This document shows, piece by piece, positions 8,601 to 16,432 of a stretch of 64,000 nucleotides of DNA. Position numbers and translations under genes: made by a program. The notes beneath the pieces are model-generated. The model did not search any database and was not told where the DNA came from. It was given only the letters and a program-made list of their open reading frames with translations. Each line of letters begins with the position of its first letter. Positions within the stretch are counted from its first letter, which is position 1. Source of the DNA: Bacteroidales bacterium (GTDB lineage: Bacteria; Bacteroidota; Bacteroidia; Bacteroidales; Paludibacteraceae); the NCBI GenBank assembly GCA_015061115.1, contig SUXE01000001.1, positions 310,001-374,000 on the forward strand, in the 5' to 3' direction.

Positions 8601-11115
8601 GGTATACATACCTGCCGCCAAGGGAGCTAAAGTGTTGGTTTCAATAGAGAGTGGCAACCGTGTGTTATCTAGGGAGTGGATAGACGCTTCTGATGATATC
8701 AAACAGTATAAGTTTGAACTGACTCCTGAGATGTCACCTAACTGTTATGTCGCAATGAGTGTGATTTATCCATACTCTGTCACTGCGGAGGGATTGCCAA
8801 TCAGAAAGTATGGAGTACGATCTGTCAATGTCGAGAATAAAGAGACTCATTTGACTCCAACCATTACAATGGATGACAATCTATGGCCACAAAAGCCATT
8901 CAATATCAAGGTTGCCGAGAAAAACGGAAAAGCAATGAGTTATACTCTGGCTATTGTTGATGAGGGATTGCTTGATATCACGTCATTCAAAACTCCTGAT
9001 CCTTGGAGTGCGATGAATAAAAAAGAGGCTTTGTTGCTTCGCACTTATGACATGTATTCTGATATACTTAGTGCAAGAACTTCTTATTTTTCTAATGTTC
9101 TGAGTATCGGAGGAGACGCTGCGGTCAACAAGTCGGCAAATAAGGAGAAGAGATTCAATCCAGTTGTCAAGTTTATCGGACCATTCAAGTTGAAGGCCGG
9201 CGCGACAAACGATCATAAGCTTCAGTTGCCTATGTATGTAGGAAGTGTAAGAGTCATGGTTGTTGCGTGTGATGGTAATAAAGCTTACGGTAGCGCTGAT
9301 AAGTCTGTGACTGTATCATCACCTTTGATGGTGTTGACTTCTTTACCAAGAATATTGACAAATTCGGAGACATTCAAGTTGGCGGTCAATGTATTCTCTA
9401 CGGTAAAGAATGGTCAGAATGCAACAGTGTCTGTTGATGTGGATGGACCGATGTCTATTGTTGGAGGCAAGACAAAGCAGGTTAATTTTACGAAAGAAGG
9501 AGATAAAATCGTCTACTTCGATTTGAAGTGTGATGATATGAAGGAGGGAACTGCCCATATTCGTATCAAGGCTTCAAGTTCTGTTATGACCACAAACGAT
9601 GAAATCGCGATTGAAGTAAGGAATCCACAACCAAATATTGTGGACAGTGACATTAGAATTGTCGCAAATGGAGGATCTTCAGAGTCATTCACATGGACAC
9701 CTTTCGTCAAAACAAATAAGAGTGACGCTGTGATCACATTGTCTCCGATGCCGAATATCAATGTCCCTGCCACTTACAATGCGATGATGGCTTATCCTTA
9801 TTGCTGTAGTGAGCAAGTGTCGAGCCGATTGTTGTTCTTCTTGAATGCAGACAAATTTATTTCGCCTAGTTATAAAGAGGAGGCCAAGAAGGAGATTGAC
9901 AAGTTGCTCTCTATTCTTTATGAGCGTCAGTTGAGCAACGGAGGATTCCGTTACTGGCCAGGAAACACTTCTGCTAATGAGTGGGTATCATGTATGGCAG
10001 GACATGCATTGCTTGAGGCAAGACGACAGGGATATGAGGTTCCTGATGTAGTTGTAGACAATTGGTTGTCGTTCCAGTCTGCAAGAGCCCGCGCATACGT
10101 CATCGGAAAATATGACGATGCTTCCATGACTCAGTCGTACAGATTGTATACTTTGGCATTGGCAAAAAAAGCAGATGAGGCTGCGATGAATAAGTTGAAG
10201 GAGACATATTCAAGCCCATTGTTGGCATCTGCATACGCAATGATAGGAAGAAAGAATGTGGCAAGGGAAATCTTAGACAACATTAATGCTGAATCATTTG
10301 ATAATCGTAGTTATTATTGGCATAATGAATGGACATTCGGTTCTTCTTTGAGAGACAAATCGTTGTATCTTGAGTCTTTGGCTCTATGTGAGGAGAGTGA
10401 TAAGGCAATGGAGATGGCTCAGCTTATTTCCAAGATATTTAGACCAAAACATTGTTCTACATCTGAGGCTGCTTACACAATGGTCGCAATGTCGAGATTG
10501 AGTGGCTTGGTTTCAACAAAGATAGAAAGTGCGTCTGTATCACAGAGTGGCAAGGAACTCAAATCTGTTTCAAATTCGACTTCGACAGAAAGTGTTTCTC
10601 TTGATGTCACTAAGGGAGATTGTAAGGTTGTAAACGAGTCGTCTTCTCCAATATTCGCAAGTTTGTGTTTGATTCACAAGCCGGCACCAACAGAGGCAAT
10701 TCCTGCTCAGAACAACGGATTGGAGATCTCTGTGGTTTACACAAATGAGGCAGGCAAAGAGATTTCATTGTCTAATATCAAGCAAGGCACTGAGTTGACT
10801 GCAAAGATCACAGTGAAGAACAATTCGATGGCTGCAGACAGTCGTCTGATGGCATTGTCGTATGCATGGCCTTCTGGTTTTGAGCCATGGAATGACATAG
10901 CTTCTGATAGTGAAGGCTGTGATTATGTAGACCAGCGTGACGACAAGAAGATCTGGCATTTTGTTTTGGCAAGCAAAGGTGTTAAGACATTCAAGATGAA
11001 ACTACGTGCCGCATACTGTGGTGACTTCGTTTTGCCATCAACAGTATGTGAGGATATGTACGAGTCTGTTGTGAATGCACATACAGCATCGTCGAAAGTC
11101 AAGATCTCGGAATAA
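5632..11115 (+). CDS. Alpha-2-macroglobulin-family lipoprotein
   Basis: A very large lipoprotein (1827 residues) with lipobox FSAC and Cys24 as the lipid site. The central part carries MG2-like strands (FVYGERNVWRPGDTLFLSVM near 620) and the C-terminal third carries the thioester domain: YPYCCSEQ puts the CxEQ thioester at Cys1392-Gln1395, followed by the alpha/alpha toroid (GGFRYWPGN). Bacterial A2M proteins trap foreign proteases through this thioester. Downstream is PBP1C, the standard partner: A2M guards the envelope and PBP1C is thought to repair peptidoglycan. Length fits the large Bacteroidetes members. The extra Cys1391 just ahead of the reactive Cys differs from the usual YPYGC/TEQ form. 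Confidence 0.9.
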   Translation: MIRFLKRNVSLLLYIVAMFLFSACGSKMSEDEVKDYVAGFSSKYFGGDKAKIIVSFNDDVLKDREKFDGFMTFSPSLSGVFTKEDDYTLAFIPDSGSVKYGSKYECCLKLANIIGGDLKDFVFTVEAIAPQSRLTIDLVRVDPTSDDKVVATGRLMLSSAVSVEKIKPQMFSIENKVCDKINIENGERQGTYKFEITGIEKENLEREKKLSFNGKSLGIDMTSVSTFNVPAKGVFKPTCAVADRSDENAVKVYFSEKLDSNQDVDGLVYLTTEYSDGPVKARTEKFDDYVKLTSLYHRPNSDDEIHVSEGIKSASGKKLSSEQTFSLESSYDKPSIEILDKGLIMADPENAKLSFSAQNIFAVDIDIVKIYAGNVLAYLREDNDGEYSIRRYGRVFYHKTVRLDDFENFNLSSRNDYCVDLKGVFDKDPSAIYRVYLSFKKDYTVYAAGADSRAVELNSSEKVSEKMENVFDLDGYYDMSDAMDLRSWSSTDNPEDDDYYSFGRCVDRHTYLLSNLGVTVKRADDKTVWVSVANILNVDPVKGAKVTTFNYQLQPVGEATTDGDGFCEIESKNVPYYVQVEKDGMRSYVKVSNGSELSYSKFDVSGEERQKGVKAFVYGERNVWRPGDTLFLSVMIEDSEKKLPSNCPVVAEMFNPQGQYYSKRVSTRGENGLYTFKFHTNADDQTGLWRVVFEIGGRKFTQYVRIATIKPNRIKIDLKSKSNIINAGKPLDLALQANWLMGSPASSLKYKLEAELSVDYNPFPEYKSYTFTNPILDNGKQTIDLGEGSLDGLGHAAITSKFGESLNKSSASVLNATVIARVFENGGDASIVSFPYKVSPYSKYVGVDLDDRNFETDKDLKFDVVVLDINGKKCDSKLDYSVYKLEWNWWEEYDSDRLRHFVSSTSLKPEAKGTLTTRGGVASVPFRIDYPSWGRYLVYVTDEGGHSAGGVVTIDWPSYRGMSNKSDATASTMVMFSTDKDKYQVGEKATVYIPAAKGAKVLVSIESGNRVLSREWIDASDDIKQYKFELTPEMSPNCYVAMSVIYPYSVTAEGLPIRKYGVRSVNVENKETHLTPTITMDDNLWPQKPFNIKVAEKNGKAMSYTLAIVDEGLLDITSFKTPDPWSAMNKKEALLLRTYDMYSDILSARTSYFSNVLSIGGDAAVNKSANKEKRFNPVVKFIGPFKLKAGATNDHKLQLPMYVGSVRVMVVACDGNKAYGSADKSVTVSSPLMVLTSLPRILTNSETFKLAVNVFSTVKNGQNATVSVDVDGPMSIVGGKTKQVNFTKEGDKIVYFDLKCDDMKEGTAHIRIKASSSVMTTNDEIAIEVRNPQPNIVDSDIRIVANGGSSESFTWTPFVKTNKSDAVITLSPMPNINVPATYNAMMAYPYCCSEQVSSRLLFFLNADKFISPSYKEEAKKEIDKLLSILYERQLSNGGFRYWPGNTSANEWVSCMAGHALLEARRQGYEVPDVVVDNWLSFQSARARAYVIGKYDDASMTQSYRLYTLALAKKADEAAMNKLKETYSSPLLASAYAMIGRKNVAREILDNINAESFDNRSYYWHNEWTFGSSLRDKSLYLESLALCEESDKAMEMAQLISKIFRPKHCSTSEAAYTMVAMSRLSGLVSTKIESASVSQSGKELKSVSNSTSTESVSLDVTKGDCKVVNESSSPIFASLCLIHKPAPTEAIPAQNNGLEISVVYTNEAGKEISLSNIKQGTELTAKITVKNNSMAADSRLMALSYAWPSGFEPWNDIASDSEGCDYVDQRDDKKIWHFVLASKGVKTFKMKLRAAYCGDFVLPSTVCEDMYESVVNAHTASSKVKISE

Positions 11116-11136
11116 TTTGAGGTTATATAAAAGCAA

Positions 11137-11165
11137 AAAAGACGGAGGTGACTCCGTCTTTTTTG
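11137..11165 (+). terminator. Rho-independent terminator after the A2M gene
   Basis: AAAAGACGGAG and CTCCGTCTTTTT form an 11-bp stem closed by a GTGA loop, with the T-run continuing. It lies 22 bases after the A2M stop, so pbpC is not simply read through from A2M at full strength. Confidence 0.85.
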
Positions 11166-11189
11166 ACGTTTAAATTAGTTGGCAAGAAT

Positions 11190-11261
11190 ACGTTGTCAGA
11201 CGTTTTATGTCGATAAAGAACGATACGTTGTCAGACGTAAAAATAGTACGTCGTTAGACGT
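11190..11261 (+). repeat. Three copies of a 14-base repeat ahead of pbpC
   Basis: ACGTTGTCAGACGT occurs at 11190-11203 and 11225-11238, and a two-mismatch form ACGTCGTTAGACGT at 11248-11261. Start-to-start distances are 35 and 23 bases. Copies one and three are followed by TTTATGT. They fill the gap between the A2M terminator and the pbpC start, so they may be regulator binding sites, or simply a local duplication. Confidence 0.7.
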
Positions 11262-11274
11262 TTTATGTTGGTAG

Positions 11275-13593
11275 ATGAATCGTAAGAAAATAAGAAAATA
11301 TTCATTAATTGGTTTGTTGGCAATATTCATAACGTGGTTGTGGATAGTGCCGTGCCGTTTGTTTTCAGATGTCAGTTATTCGACGGTTGTGGAGGATCGA
11401 AACGGACAGTTGATAGGTGCGCGAATATCGCAGGATCAGCAGTGGAGATTCCCGTTGCAGGATTCATTGCCAGAGAAATACGTCAAATGTCTGGTGCGGT
11501 TTGAAGACAGAGGTTTCTACCATCATCTAGGTGTGAGTCCGTCGGCCATAGCACGAGCTATCAAACAGAATTTTGAGGCAGGCAGGATAAAGAGTGGAGC
11601 CAGTACAATCACAATGCAGGTGGCGCGTATGAGTCGCAGAAAGGAACGTACCTTCATCCAAAAAGTGATTGAGGCTTTTGAGGCATTCCGTATTGAGGCA
11701 CAGTATTCCAAACATGAAATCCTTCAGCTATATGCCGCTCATGCTCCGTATGGAGGTAATGTGGTGGGGTTCCCAGCTGGATGTTGGCGTTATCTAGGTC
11801 ACGACGGAAACAATCTGTCGTGGGGTGAGGCTGCTGTGATGGCTGTGCTGCAAAACTCACCGTCGATGATCAACCTTGCAAAGAAACGACCGTTGTTGAA
11901 GGAGAAACGAAACCGTCTGCTTAAATCCCTTTACGAAAGTGGAGACATCACAAAAGGGGATTATGAACTAGCGATCGAGGAACCATTGCCGTCTCATCCA
12001 AATAAAATTCCGAGTGCCGCTCCGCACCTGGTGGAGTGGTATGCCCAGAAAAACAATGGTGAATATGTGCGCACCACCGTCGACCTCAATCTTCAGAAGG
12101 ATGTGGAGGCGATTGCGAAGCGACGCAATGATGAGTTGAGAGTGCATGGTATACATGACTTGGCGATTGTTGTGATTGACGTGCAGAGCGGTGATGTGAT
12201 CGCATATTGTGGAAATGCCAATTCATCGTTGAAAAGAGCAGGTGTTTGTGTGGATGTGGCAAGATCACGACGAAGTTCAGGAAGTTTGCTGAAACCATTG
12301 CTGTATTGTGCCGCATTGCAAGATGGTTATATCCTTCCAAATACGTTGCTACCTGATGTGCCGATAAATATCAACGGATTCCGCCCTCATAATTACGATA
12401 TGGAGTTTCGTGGTGCGGTTTCTGCTTCAGAGACTGTGAGCAAGTCACTCAATGTCCCTAATGTCCTGTTGTTGAGAGATTATGGAATAGACCATTTCAT
12501 CGAGGTATTACGCAGATGCGGACTCTCCACAATCAACCGTACTGCGGATGTCTATGGATTGTCGTTGATTCTTGGAGGAGCGGAGATCACATTGTTGGAC
12601 ATCACTCGCGCGTATGGAAAAATGGCAAGGAATTACGAGTATTCCGTCGCATCAAGGAATAAGGATCTGGATAATCCGGCAGCCATCGATGATTTTGAGA
12701 AAACTTTTATTTTGACGGATAAAGCGGCGTTATTCCACACAATAGAGGCGATGAAGAGAGTGGAGCGATTAGACCATATGGATATGTATAAAATCAGTGG
12801 CTATCGAGATATCGCATGGAAGACAGGTACGAGCTACGGAGCGAGAGATGCCTGGTCTGTCGGTTTTGACCATCGTTATGTGGTGGGTGTGTGGGCAGGA
12901 AACGCGGAAGGCCAAGGCGTGGCAGAGCTGACAGGAGTACATACGGCATCACCTGTCATGTTTGATGTGTTCAATCATCTGACATATAGTAAGAAAGACG
13001 GCAAGAAATGGTTTTCGAATCTTAAAGTGAGCGACGGTGCGGAGATGAAAATTTGCCGACAGTCTGGAATGCTTGCAAGTTTGGAATGCCCGAATCCGGT
13101 CACACAAGTGATGCCGGCAAACGGGTTCAAATCGTCGGTATGTAAGTATCACCATGTGGTGAAGGTGACTGAGGACGGCAAGTATCGCGTCGCCAATATG
13201 GAAGATCCAAGCGTTGACTCCACATATTTCACATTGCCAGCCAACATGGAGTATTACTATAAGAAGAATCATCCTGAATATGTCACATTGCCTCCTTACA
13301 ACGACGGTTTCATTGGAGAAAAGAGCAAGAGTAATCTTGGATTCATATATCCGCAGAATGGTGCAGTTCTGTCGTGTGTCGGCAAATCATCAGACAGTGA
13401 AAACGGAGTGCTTTTCGAATTGGCCCACAAACGACCAATGACAGAAGTGTTCTGGTTCATTGATGGCAGATACCTTTCTTCCACGGTCGGTGAGCATAAG
13501 CTACAGATTGAGATGGAGGAGGGAAAACATAAGATTTCTGTTGTGGATGAGAATGGAGACAAGGCAGAAGTGAGGGTGGAGAACAGAAAATGA
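11275..13593 (+). CDS. pbpC: Penicillin-binding protein 1C
   Basis: A 772-residue bifunctional-type PBP. After one N-terminal membrane helix (residues 8-28) comes the GT51 glycosyltransferase domain, with the catalytic Glu in FEDRGFYHHLG (Glu77) and GASTITMQ at 108-115. The transpeptidase domain follows with SLLK (Ser337-Lys340), SLN in SKSLNVP and KTG in WKTGTS. The last ~90 residues form the BiPBP_C domain typical of the 1C class. It builds or repairs peptidoglycan on the periplasmic face. The pairing with the upstream A2M gene is the classic yfhM-pbpC arrangement. The ATG at 11275 directly follows three short repeats that may control it. Confidence 0.93.
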   Translation: MNRKKIRKYSLIGLLAIFITWLWIVPCRLFSDVSYSTVVEDRNGQLIGARISQDQQWRFPLQDSLPEKYVKCLVRFEDRGFYHHLGVSPSAIARAIKQNFEAGRIKSGASTITMQVARMSRRKERTFIQKVIEAFEAFRIEAQYSKHEILQLYAAHAPYGGNVVGFPAGCWRYLGHDGNNLSWGEAAVMAVLQNSPSMINLAKKRPLLKEKRNRLLKSLYESGDITKGDYELAIEEPLPSHPNKIPSAAPHLVEWYAQKNNGEYVRTTVDLNLQKDVEAIAKRRNDELRVHGIHDLAIVVIDVQSGDVIAYCGNANSSLKRAGVCVDVARSRRSSGSLLKPLLYCAALQDGYILPNTLLPDVPININGFRPHNYDMEFRGAVSASETVSKSLNVPNVLLLRDYGIDHFIEVLRRCGLSTINRTADVYGLSLILGGAEITLLDITRAYGKMARNYEYSVASRNKDLDNPAAIDDFEKTFILTDKAALFHTIEAMKRVERLDHMDMYKISGYRDIAWKTGTSYGARDAWSVGFDHRYVVGVWAGNAEGQGVAELTGVHTASPVMFDVFNHLTYSKKDGKKWFSNLKVSDGAEMKICRQSGMLASLECPNPVTQVMPANGFKSSVCKYHHVVKVTEDGKYRVANMEDPSVDSTYFTLPANMEYYYKKNHPEYVTLPPYNDGFIGEKSKSNLGFIYPQNGAVLSCVGKSSDSENGVLFELAHKRPMTEVFWFIDGRYLSSTVGEHKLQIEMEEGKHKISVVDENGDKAEVRVENRK

Positions 13594-13612
13594 TTATAGA
13601 TAAGATGTAAAT

Positions 13613-13921
13613 ATGGAAAATAAACTTATTTTATATAAAGATGAAAGTGGTAATTTAAGCGTTAATGTTCGTTTTGCCGATGAAGACGTTTGGTTGACGC
13701 AAGAACAGTTATCTTTAGTTTATGATACGACACAACAAAATATCAGTCAGCATATATTGAGTGTTTATGCAGATAAGGAGTTGAGTGAAGAATCAACTCA
13801 CAAGAAATTCTTGTTAGTTCGAAAAGAGGGAACTAGAAATGTAAACCGTAATATCGTTAATTTTGATTTGTATTATGGAGAAACAGCGTGCAGGAAGAAA
13901 CCGTACAATGACGTTGAATGA
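13613..13921 (+). pseudogene. N-terminal fragment of a RhuM-family gene
   Basis: The first ~85 residues match the start of RhuM virulence-family proteins (VRFADEDVWLTQEQLS, then QQNISQHI and NVNRNI), which are normally over 300 residues. After NFDLYYGE the frame runs into unrelated residues and stops at 102. The break falls where the start of the downstream methyltransferase lies, so the fragment looks fused to or displaced by that gene. Either a deletion joined the two, or the RhuM piece now works only as a leader translated ahead of the methyltransferase. RhuM genes are commonly carried on mobile or restriction-modification islands. Confidence 0.7.
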
Positions 13922-14822
13922 TAAAGAACGTGAAGAGTTGAGAAAAGATATATCCTTTCTCTCGGATAATTGTGCTGTCGACGGTGCTGTCGACAAAACA
14001 TTCAACCAGGATCTGTTCGAAGTGTTGGATTTTCTGCCCAAGCATTTTGTGGATCTGCTTATTATCGACCCTCCTTACAATCTGTCGAAGAATTTCGCAG
14101 GAAATAAGTTCAGAAAAACGGATGATGCCGCATATATAGAATACGTGAGAAGCTGGTTGCCGAAAGTGATGGAGTTGCTGAAACCCAATGGCAGTGTATA
14201 TGTCTGTTGTGACTGGAAATGCACGAGTGCCATTTATCTGGTGTTGAGTGAGTGTGCTGTGGTTAAAAACCGCATCACATGGCAGAGAGAGAAGGGCAGA
14301 GGGGCAAAGACAAACTGGAAGAACGCGATGGAAGACATCTGGTTTGGTGTGGCGGATGAAAACAATTACTACTTTGATGTTGAGGCGGTGAAGCAGAAGA
14401 GGAGAGTAGTGGCTCCATATAAAGAAGACGGTAAAGCCAAGGATTGGGAGGAGACAGATGAAGGAAAATTCCGTCTCACATATCCTTCTAATTTCTGGGA
14501 TGACATCAGTATCCCTTATTGGTCGATGCCGGAAAATACGGATCATCCTACGCAAAAACCGGAGAAATTGATTGCCAAACTGATTCTGGCATCATGTCCT
14601 GTCGACGGAATTGTCTTCGATCCGTTTTTAGGAAGTGGCACAACATCAGTAGTTGCGAAAAAATTAGGACGACACTATTGTGGGGTTGAAATCAACGAAG
14701 AATATGCGTTGTTGGCAGCCAAACGTCTACGCAAAGCAGAAACAGACACCAATATCCAAGGATATAATGATGGCGTGTTTTGGGAACGAAACACATTGAA
14801 TCAGCAAAAAAAGAAAAAATAG
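13875..14822 (+). CDS. Site-specific DNA methyltransferase (N4/N6, beta class)
   Basis: A 315-residue amino-methyltransferase. Catalytic motif IV DPPY is at about residues 65-68 and the AdoMet-binding motif FDPFLGSGTT at about 248-257. This order (IV before I) defines the beta class, which methylates adenine N6 or cytosine N4. HPTQKP before motif I fits the class. The ATG at 13875 (MEKQRAGRNRT) lies inside the RhuM fragment; a later ATG at 13911 is possible. No restriction endonuclease is adjacent, so it is either an orphan epigenetic methyltransferase or the remains of a restriction-modification system. The recognition sequence cannot be read from the protein. Confidence 0.88.
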   Translation: MEKQRAGRNRTMTLNDKEREELRKDISFLSDNCAVDGAVDKTFNQDLFEVLDFLPKHFVDLLIIDPPYNLSKNFAGNKFRKTDDAAYIEYVRSWLPKVMELLKPNGSVYVCCDWKCTSAIYLVLSECAVVKNRITWQREKGRGAKTNWKNAMEDIWFGVADENNYYFDVEAVKQKRRVVAPYKEDGKAKDWEETDEGKFRLTYPSNFWDDISIPYWSMPENTDHPTQKPEKLIAKLILASCPVDGIVFDPFLGSGTTSVVAKKLGRHYCGVEINEEYALLAAKRLRKAETDTNIQGYNDGVFWERNTLNQQKKKK

Positions 14823-15349
14823 AACGATATATAAAATGCAAAATGATAAATTATAAATGCGAAATTAGGATTGGAAAATGAAGATTCCAAATGGAGGAAT
14901 GTCGTTGCTCCGTATCATTGTGAATCCGTATAAATAACTTATACAAGGTCGTAGGGGCAGGTTTTAAACCTGTCCGCTTTGATTAGCCCATAAAAATACA
15001 TCGAAACATAAGAACCTGTTTGATTTTATTGAATAATTTGGATGCCGCTTTTGAGGATTGTTAAGGACGGAACGTCCTGCCCCCTCCCCACGTGCGAGCC
15101 GTAGGCGAGCTCATAAATTTTAATAAAACCACAGAGGCACAAAGTTCATAGAGAAAGGCTATGCCTTTTTATGATAAAAAGAGGTGAGAATTCAATCAGA
15201 AATAGGAAAATTGTTATTTCGAATTTGCAGATTGTAATTCGTCGAACGTTATTTTATTGAGATCACTCATCTTTGTGTCTCGTGGAGAATGAAGATATCA
15301 TATTACAATCAAAATTTAAGAATTAATACGTTGTTTTGCAGAAAAATGT
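14823..15349. other. Intergenic region with repeat debris
   Basis: About 530 bases without a credible gene. It holds the palindromic repeat at 14947-14984 and a GTGCGAGCCGTAGGCGAGCTC element near 15092-15112. The latter has a diverged relative, GTGCGAATCGAAGGCGGGCAC, near 16205-16225, so both ends of the small toxin-antitoxin-like pair carry the same two repeat types. Confidence 0.55.
14947..14984 (+). repeat. Palindromic interspersed repeat, copy 1
   Basis: The element reads GTAGGGGCAGG, then TTTTAAACCTGTCCGC: a near-perfect palindrome around TTTAAA, with GGTC ahead and GCTTTGATT behind. Related copies lie at 16242-16287 (same orientation) and 24241-24270 (inverted). It resembles REP/BIME-type extragenic palindromes. 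Confidence 0.75.
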
Positions 15350-15357
15350 TATCTTTG
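15350..15357 (+). promoter_or_regulatory. -7 box for the GNAT toxin-antitoxin-like pair
   Basis: TATCTTTG fits TAnnTTTG and lies 28 bases ahead of the ATG at 15386, giving a short leader. It rules out an upstream start near 15289 for this gene. Confidence 0.5.
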
Positions 15358-15385
15358 TCAAGAAATAAAAACAGTCAAAAATATT

Positions 15386-15583
15386 ATGGCAATACCAGTA
15401 ACAAACATACCTGTTTTAACAGGAGAAGTAGCAGAACGATTCATAGAACAATGCGAATACAATTCACAACATCTCGCAGGGTCAGAATGGAGTCAAGAGA
15501 AAGAAGACGAATTCAATGATTGGGAAGAGAAAAATAGAGCTTGGGTTGAAGAATATCTAAAGAAATTGAAACAAAATTTATGA
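15386..15583 (+). CDS. Small protein, candidate antitoxin of the GNAT gene
   Basis: A 65-residue acidic protein: a short N-terminal strand (IPVTNIPVLTGEVAERF), then a charged C-terminal helix ending WVEEYLKKLKQNL. Its stop overlaps the ATG of the GNAT gene (ATGA), so the two are translated as a pair. Antitoxins of TacT-type GNAT toxins are usually ribbon-helix-helix (DUF1778) proteins; this one has no obvious ribbon-helix-helix start. The order, size and coupling still suggest an antitoxin that covers the toxin through its C-terminal helix. The function is inferred from context only. Confidence 0.55.
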   Translation: MAIPVTNIPVLTGEVAERFIEQCEYNSQHLAGSEWSQEKEDEFNDWEEKNRAWVEEYLKKLKQNL

Positions 15584-16185
15584 TCACACTCGATTCTCTA
15601 TTTATGCTTTCTGTAGGTCAAACTCCTCTTGATTTACAGTCATTTGATTGTGGACGAGAAACAGTAACCAACTTTTTCCGTAATGAAGCACAAGCCTACC
15701 AAGATGAATTGTTCGGTAAAACATACTTTTATGTTCATCCTGACAATCCTACTGATGTTATAGCAGGATTCACCGTCGCTAATGCAAGTATTTTTACAAA
15801 ACACTTGGGAAATAGTCGTCAAAAAAAGATAGGTTACGAAGTCCATCACCAAAAGGGACTAATCAATTATCCTGCAATCCTACTGGCTCAGCTTGGAGTC
15901 GACAACAAATACAAAGGAAATCATCTAGGAGAGCAAATCATTGAATTTGTAACAAAATGGTTTACAAACAACAGAAATAAATCAGGTTGCAGACATCTGA
16001 TTGTCGACGCATACAATGAACCCAAACTTATTGATTATTACCAACGTAATGGCTTGAATCTTTTCTTTTCTACAATAGAACAAGAAATGAAATACCGTAA
16101 TTGGAATAGCGAAAAAGATGGAGAATTAGAGACTCGACTTATGTATAGGGATCTTATTCTTCTTCGACGCAACACCATACGTTAA
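15580..16185 (+). CDS. GNAT-family acetyltransferase, possible TacT-like toxin
   Basis: A 201-residue GNAT protein. LGVDNKYKGNHLGEQIIEF gives the acetyl-CoA pyrophosphate loop (Q/R-x-x-G-x-G/A type, here NKYKGNHLG), followed by HLIVDAYNEPKLIDYYQRNGL, the conserved C-terminal strand-helix of GNATs. The N-terminal start (PLDLQSFDCGRETVTNFF) matches the F-D-C-G pattern of TacT/AtaT-type toxins, which acetylate aminoacyl-tRNA and block translation. It is a little longer than those toxins (about 160-180). It is coupled to the small gene upstream. A toxin role is likely but not shown by sequence; it could be an ordinary acetyltransferase. Confidence 0.7.
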   Translation: MITLDSLFMLSVGQTPLDLQSFDCGRETVTNFFRNEAQAYQDELFGKTYFYVHPDNPTDVIAGFTVANASIFTKHLGNSRQKKIGYEVHHQKGLINYPAILLAQLGVDNKYKGNHLGEQIIEFVTKWFTNNRNKSGCRHLIVDAYNEPKLIDYYQRNGLNLFFSTIEQEMKYRNWNSEKDGELETRLMYRDLILLRRNTIR

Positions 16186-16241
16186 GTCCACTAAAACTTT
16201 CCAAGTGCGAATCGAAGGCGGGCACAAAAAAAAACGAATTC

Positions 16242-16287
16242 AAGGTCGTAGGGGCATGTTTCAAACCTGCCCGCTTTGATTCGTCCA
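16242..16287 (+). repeat. Palindromic interspersed repeat, copy 2
   Basis: AAGGTCGTAGGGGCATG, TTTCAAACCTGCCCGC and CTTTGATTCGTCCA: the same family as copy 1, in the same orientation, with one arm slightly diverged. Copies 1 and 2 bracket the 15.4-16.2 kb gene pair. Confidence 0.75.
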
Positions 16288-16400
16288 TTAAAAAGAATCT
16301 TTTCTATAGATTGCTAGGTGTATAGTTCAATATGAATATGGAAATGAACATCTTTATTTCAAAAAATAGCTTTGCTTGATTGGTTGATACAATAAAATTT

Positions 16401-16408
16401 TATCTTTG
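16401..16408 (+). promoter_or_regulatory. -7 box of the DarT-VWA operon
   Basis: TATCTTTG fits the Bacteroidetes -7 consensus, 24 bases ahead of the ATG at 16433. No TTTG is found at the ideal distance upstream, so the promoter may be weak or need an activator. Confidence 0.5.
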
Positions 16409-16432
16409 TTGTAGTAAGTAAAAGGATTTTTT

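Noticed and set aside
11190-11261. CRISPR array
   Set aside because: Only three short copies with unequal spacing and no cas genes.
13296-13562. Minus-strand gene within pbpC
   Set aside because: It lies wholly in the conserved C-terminal coding part of pbpC and resembles nothing known.
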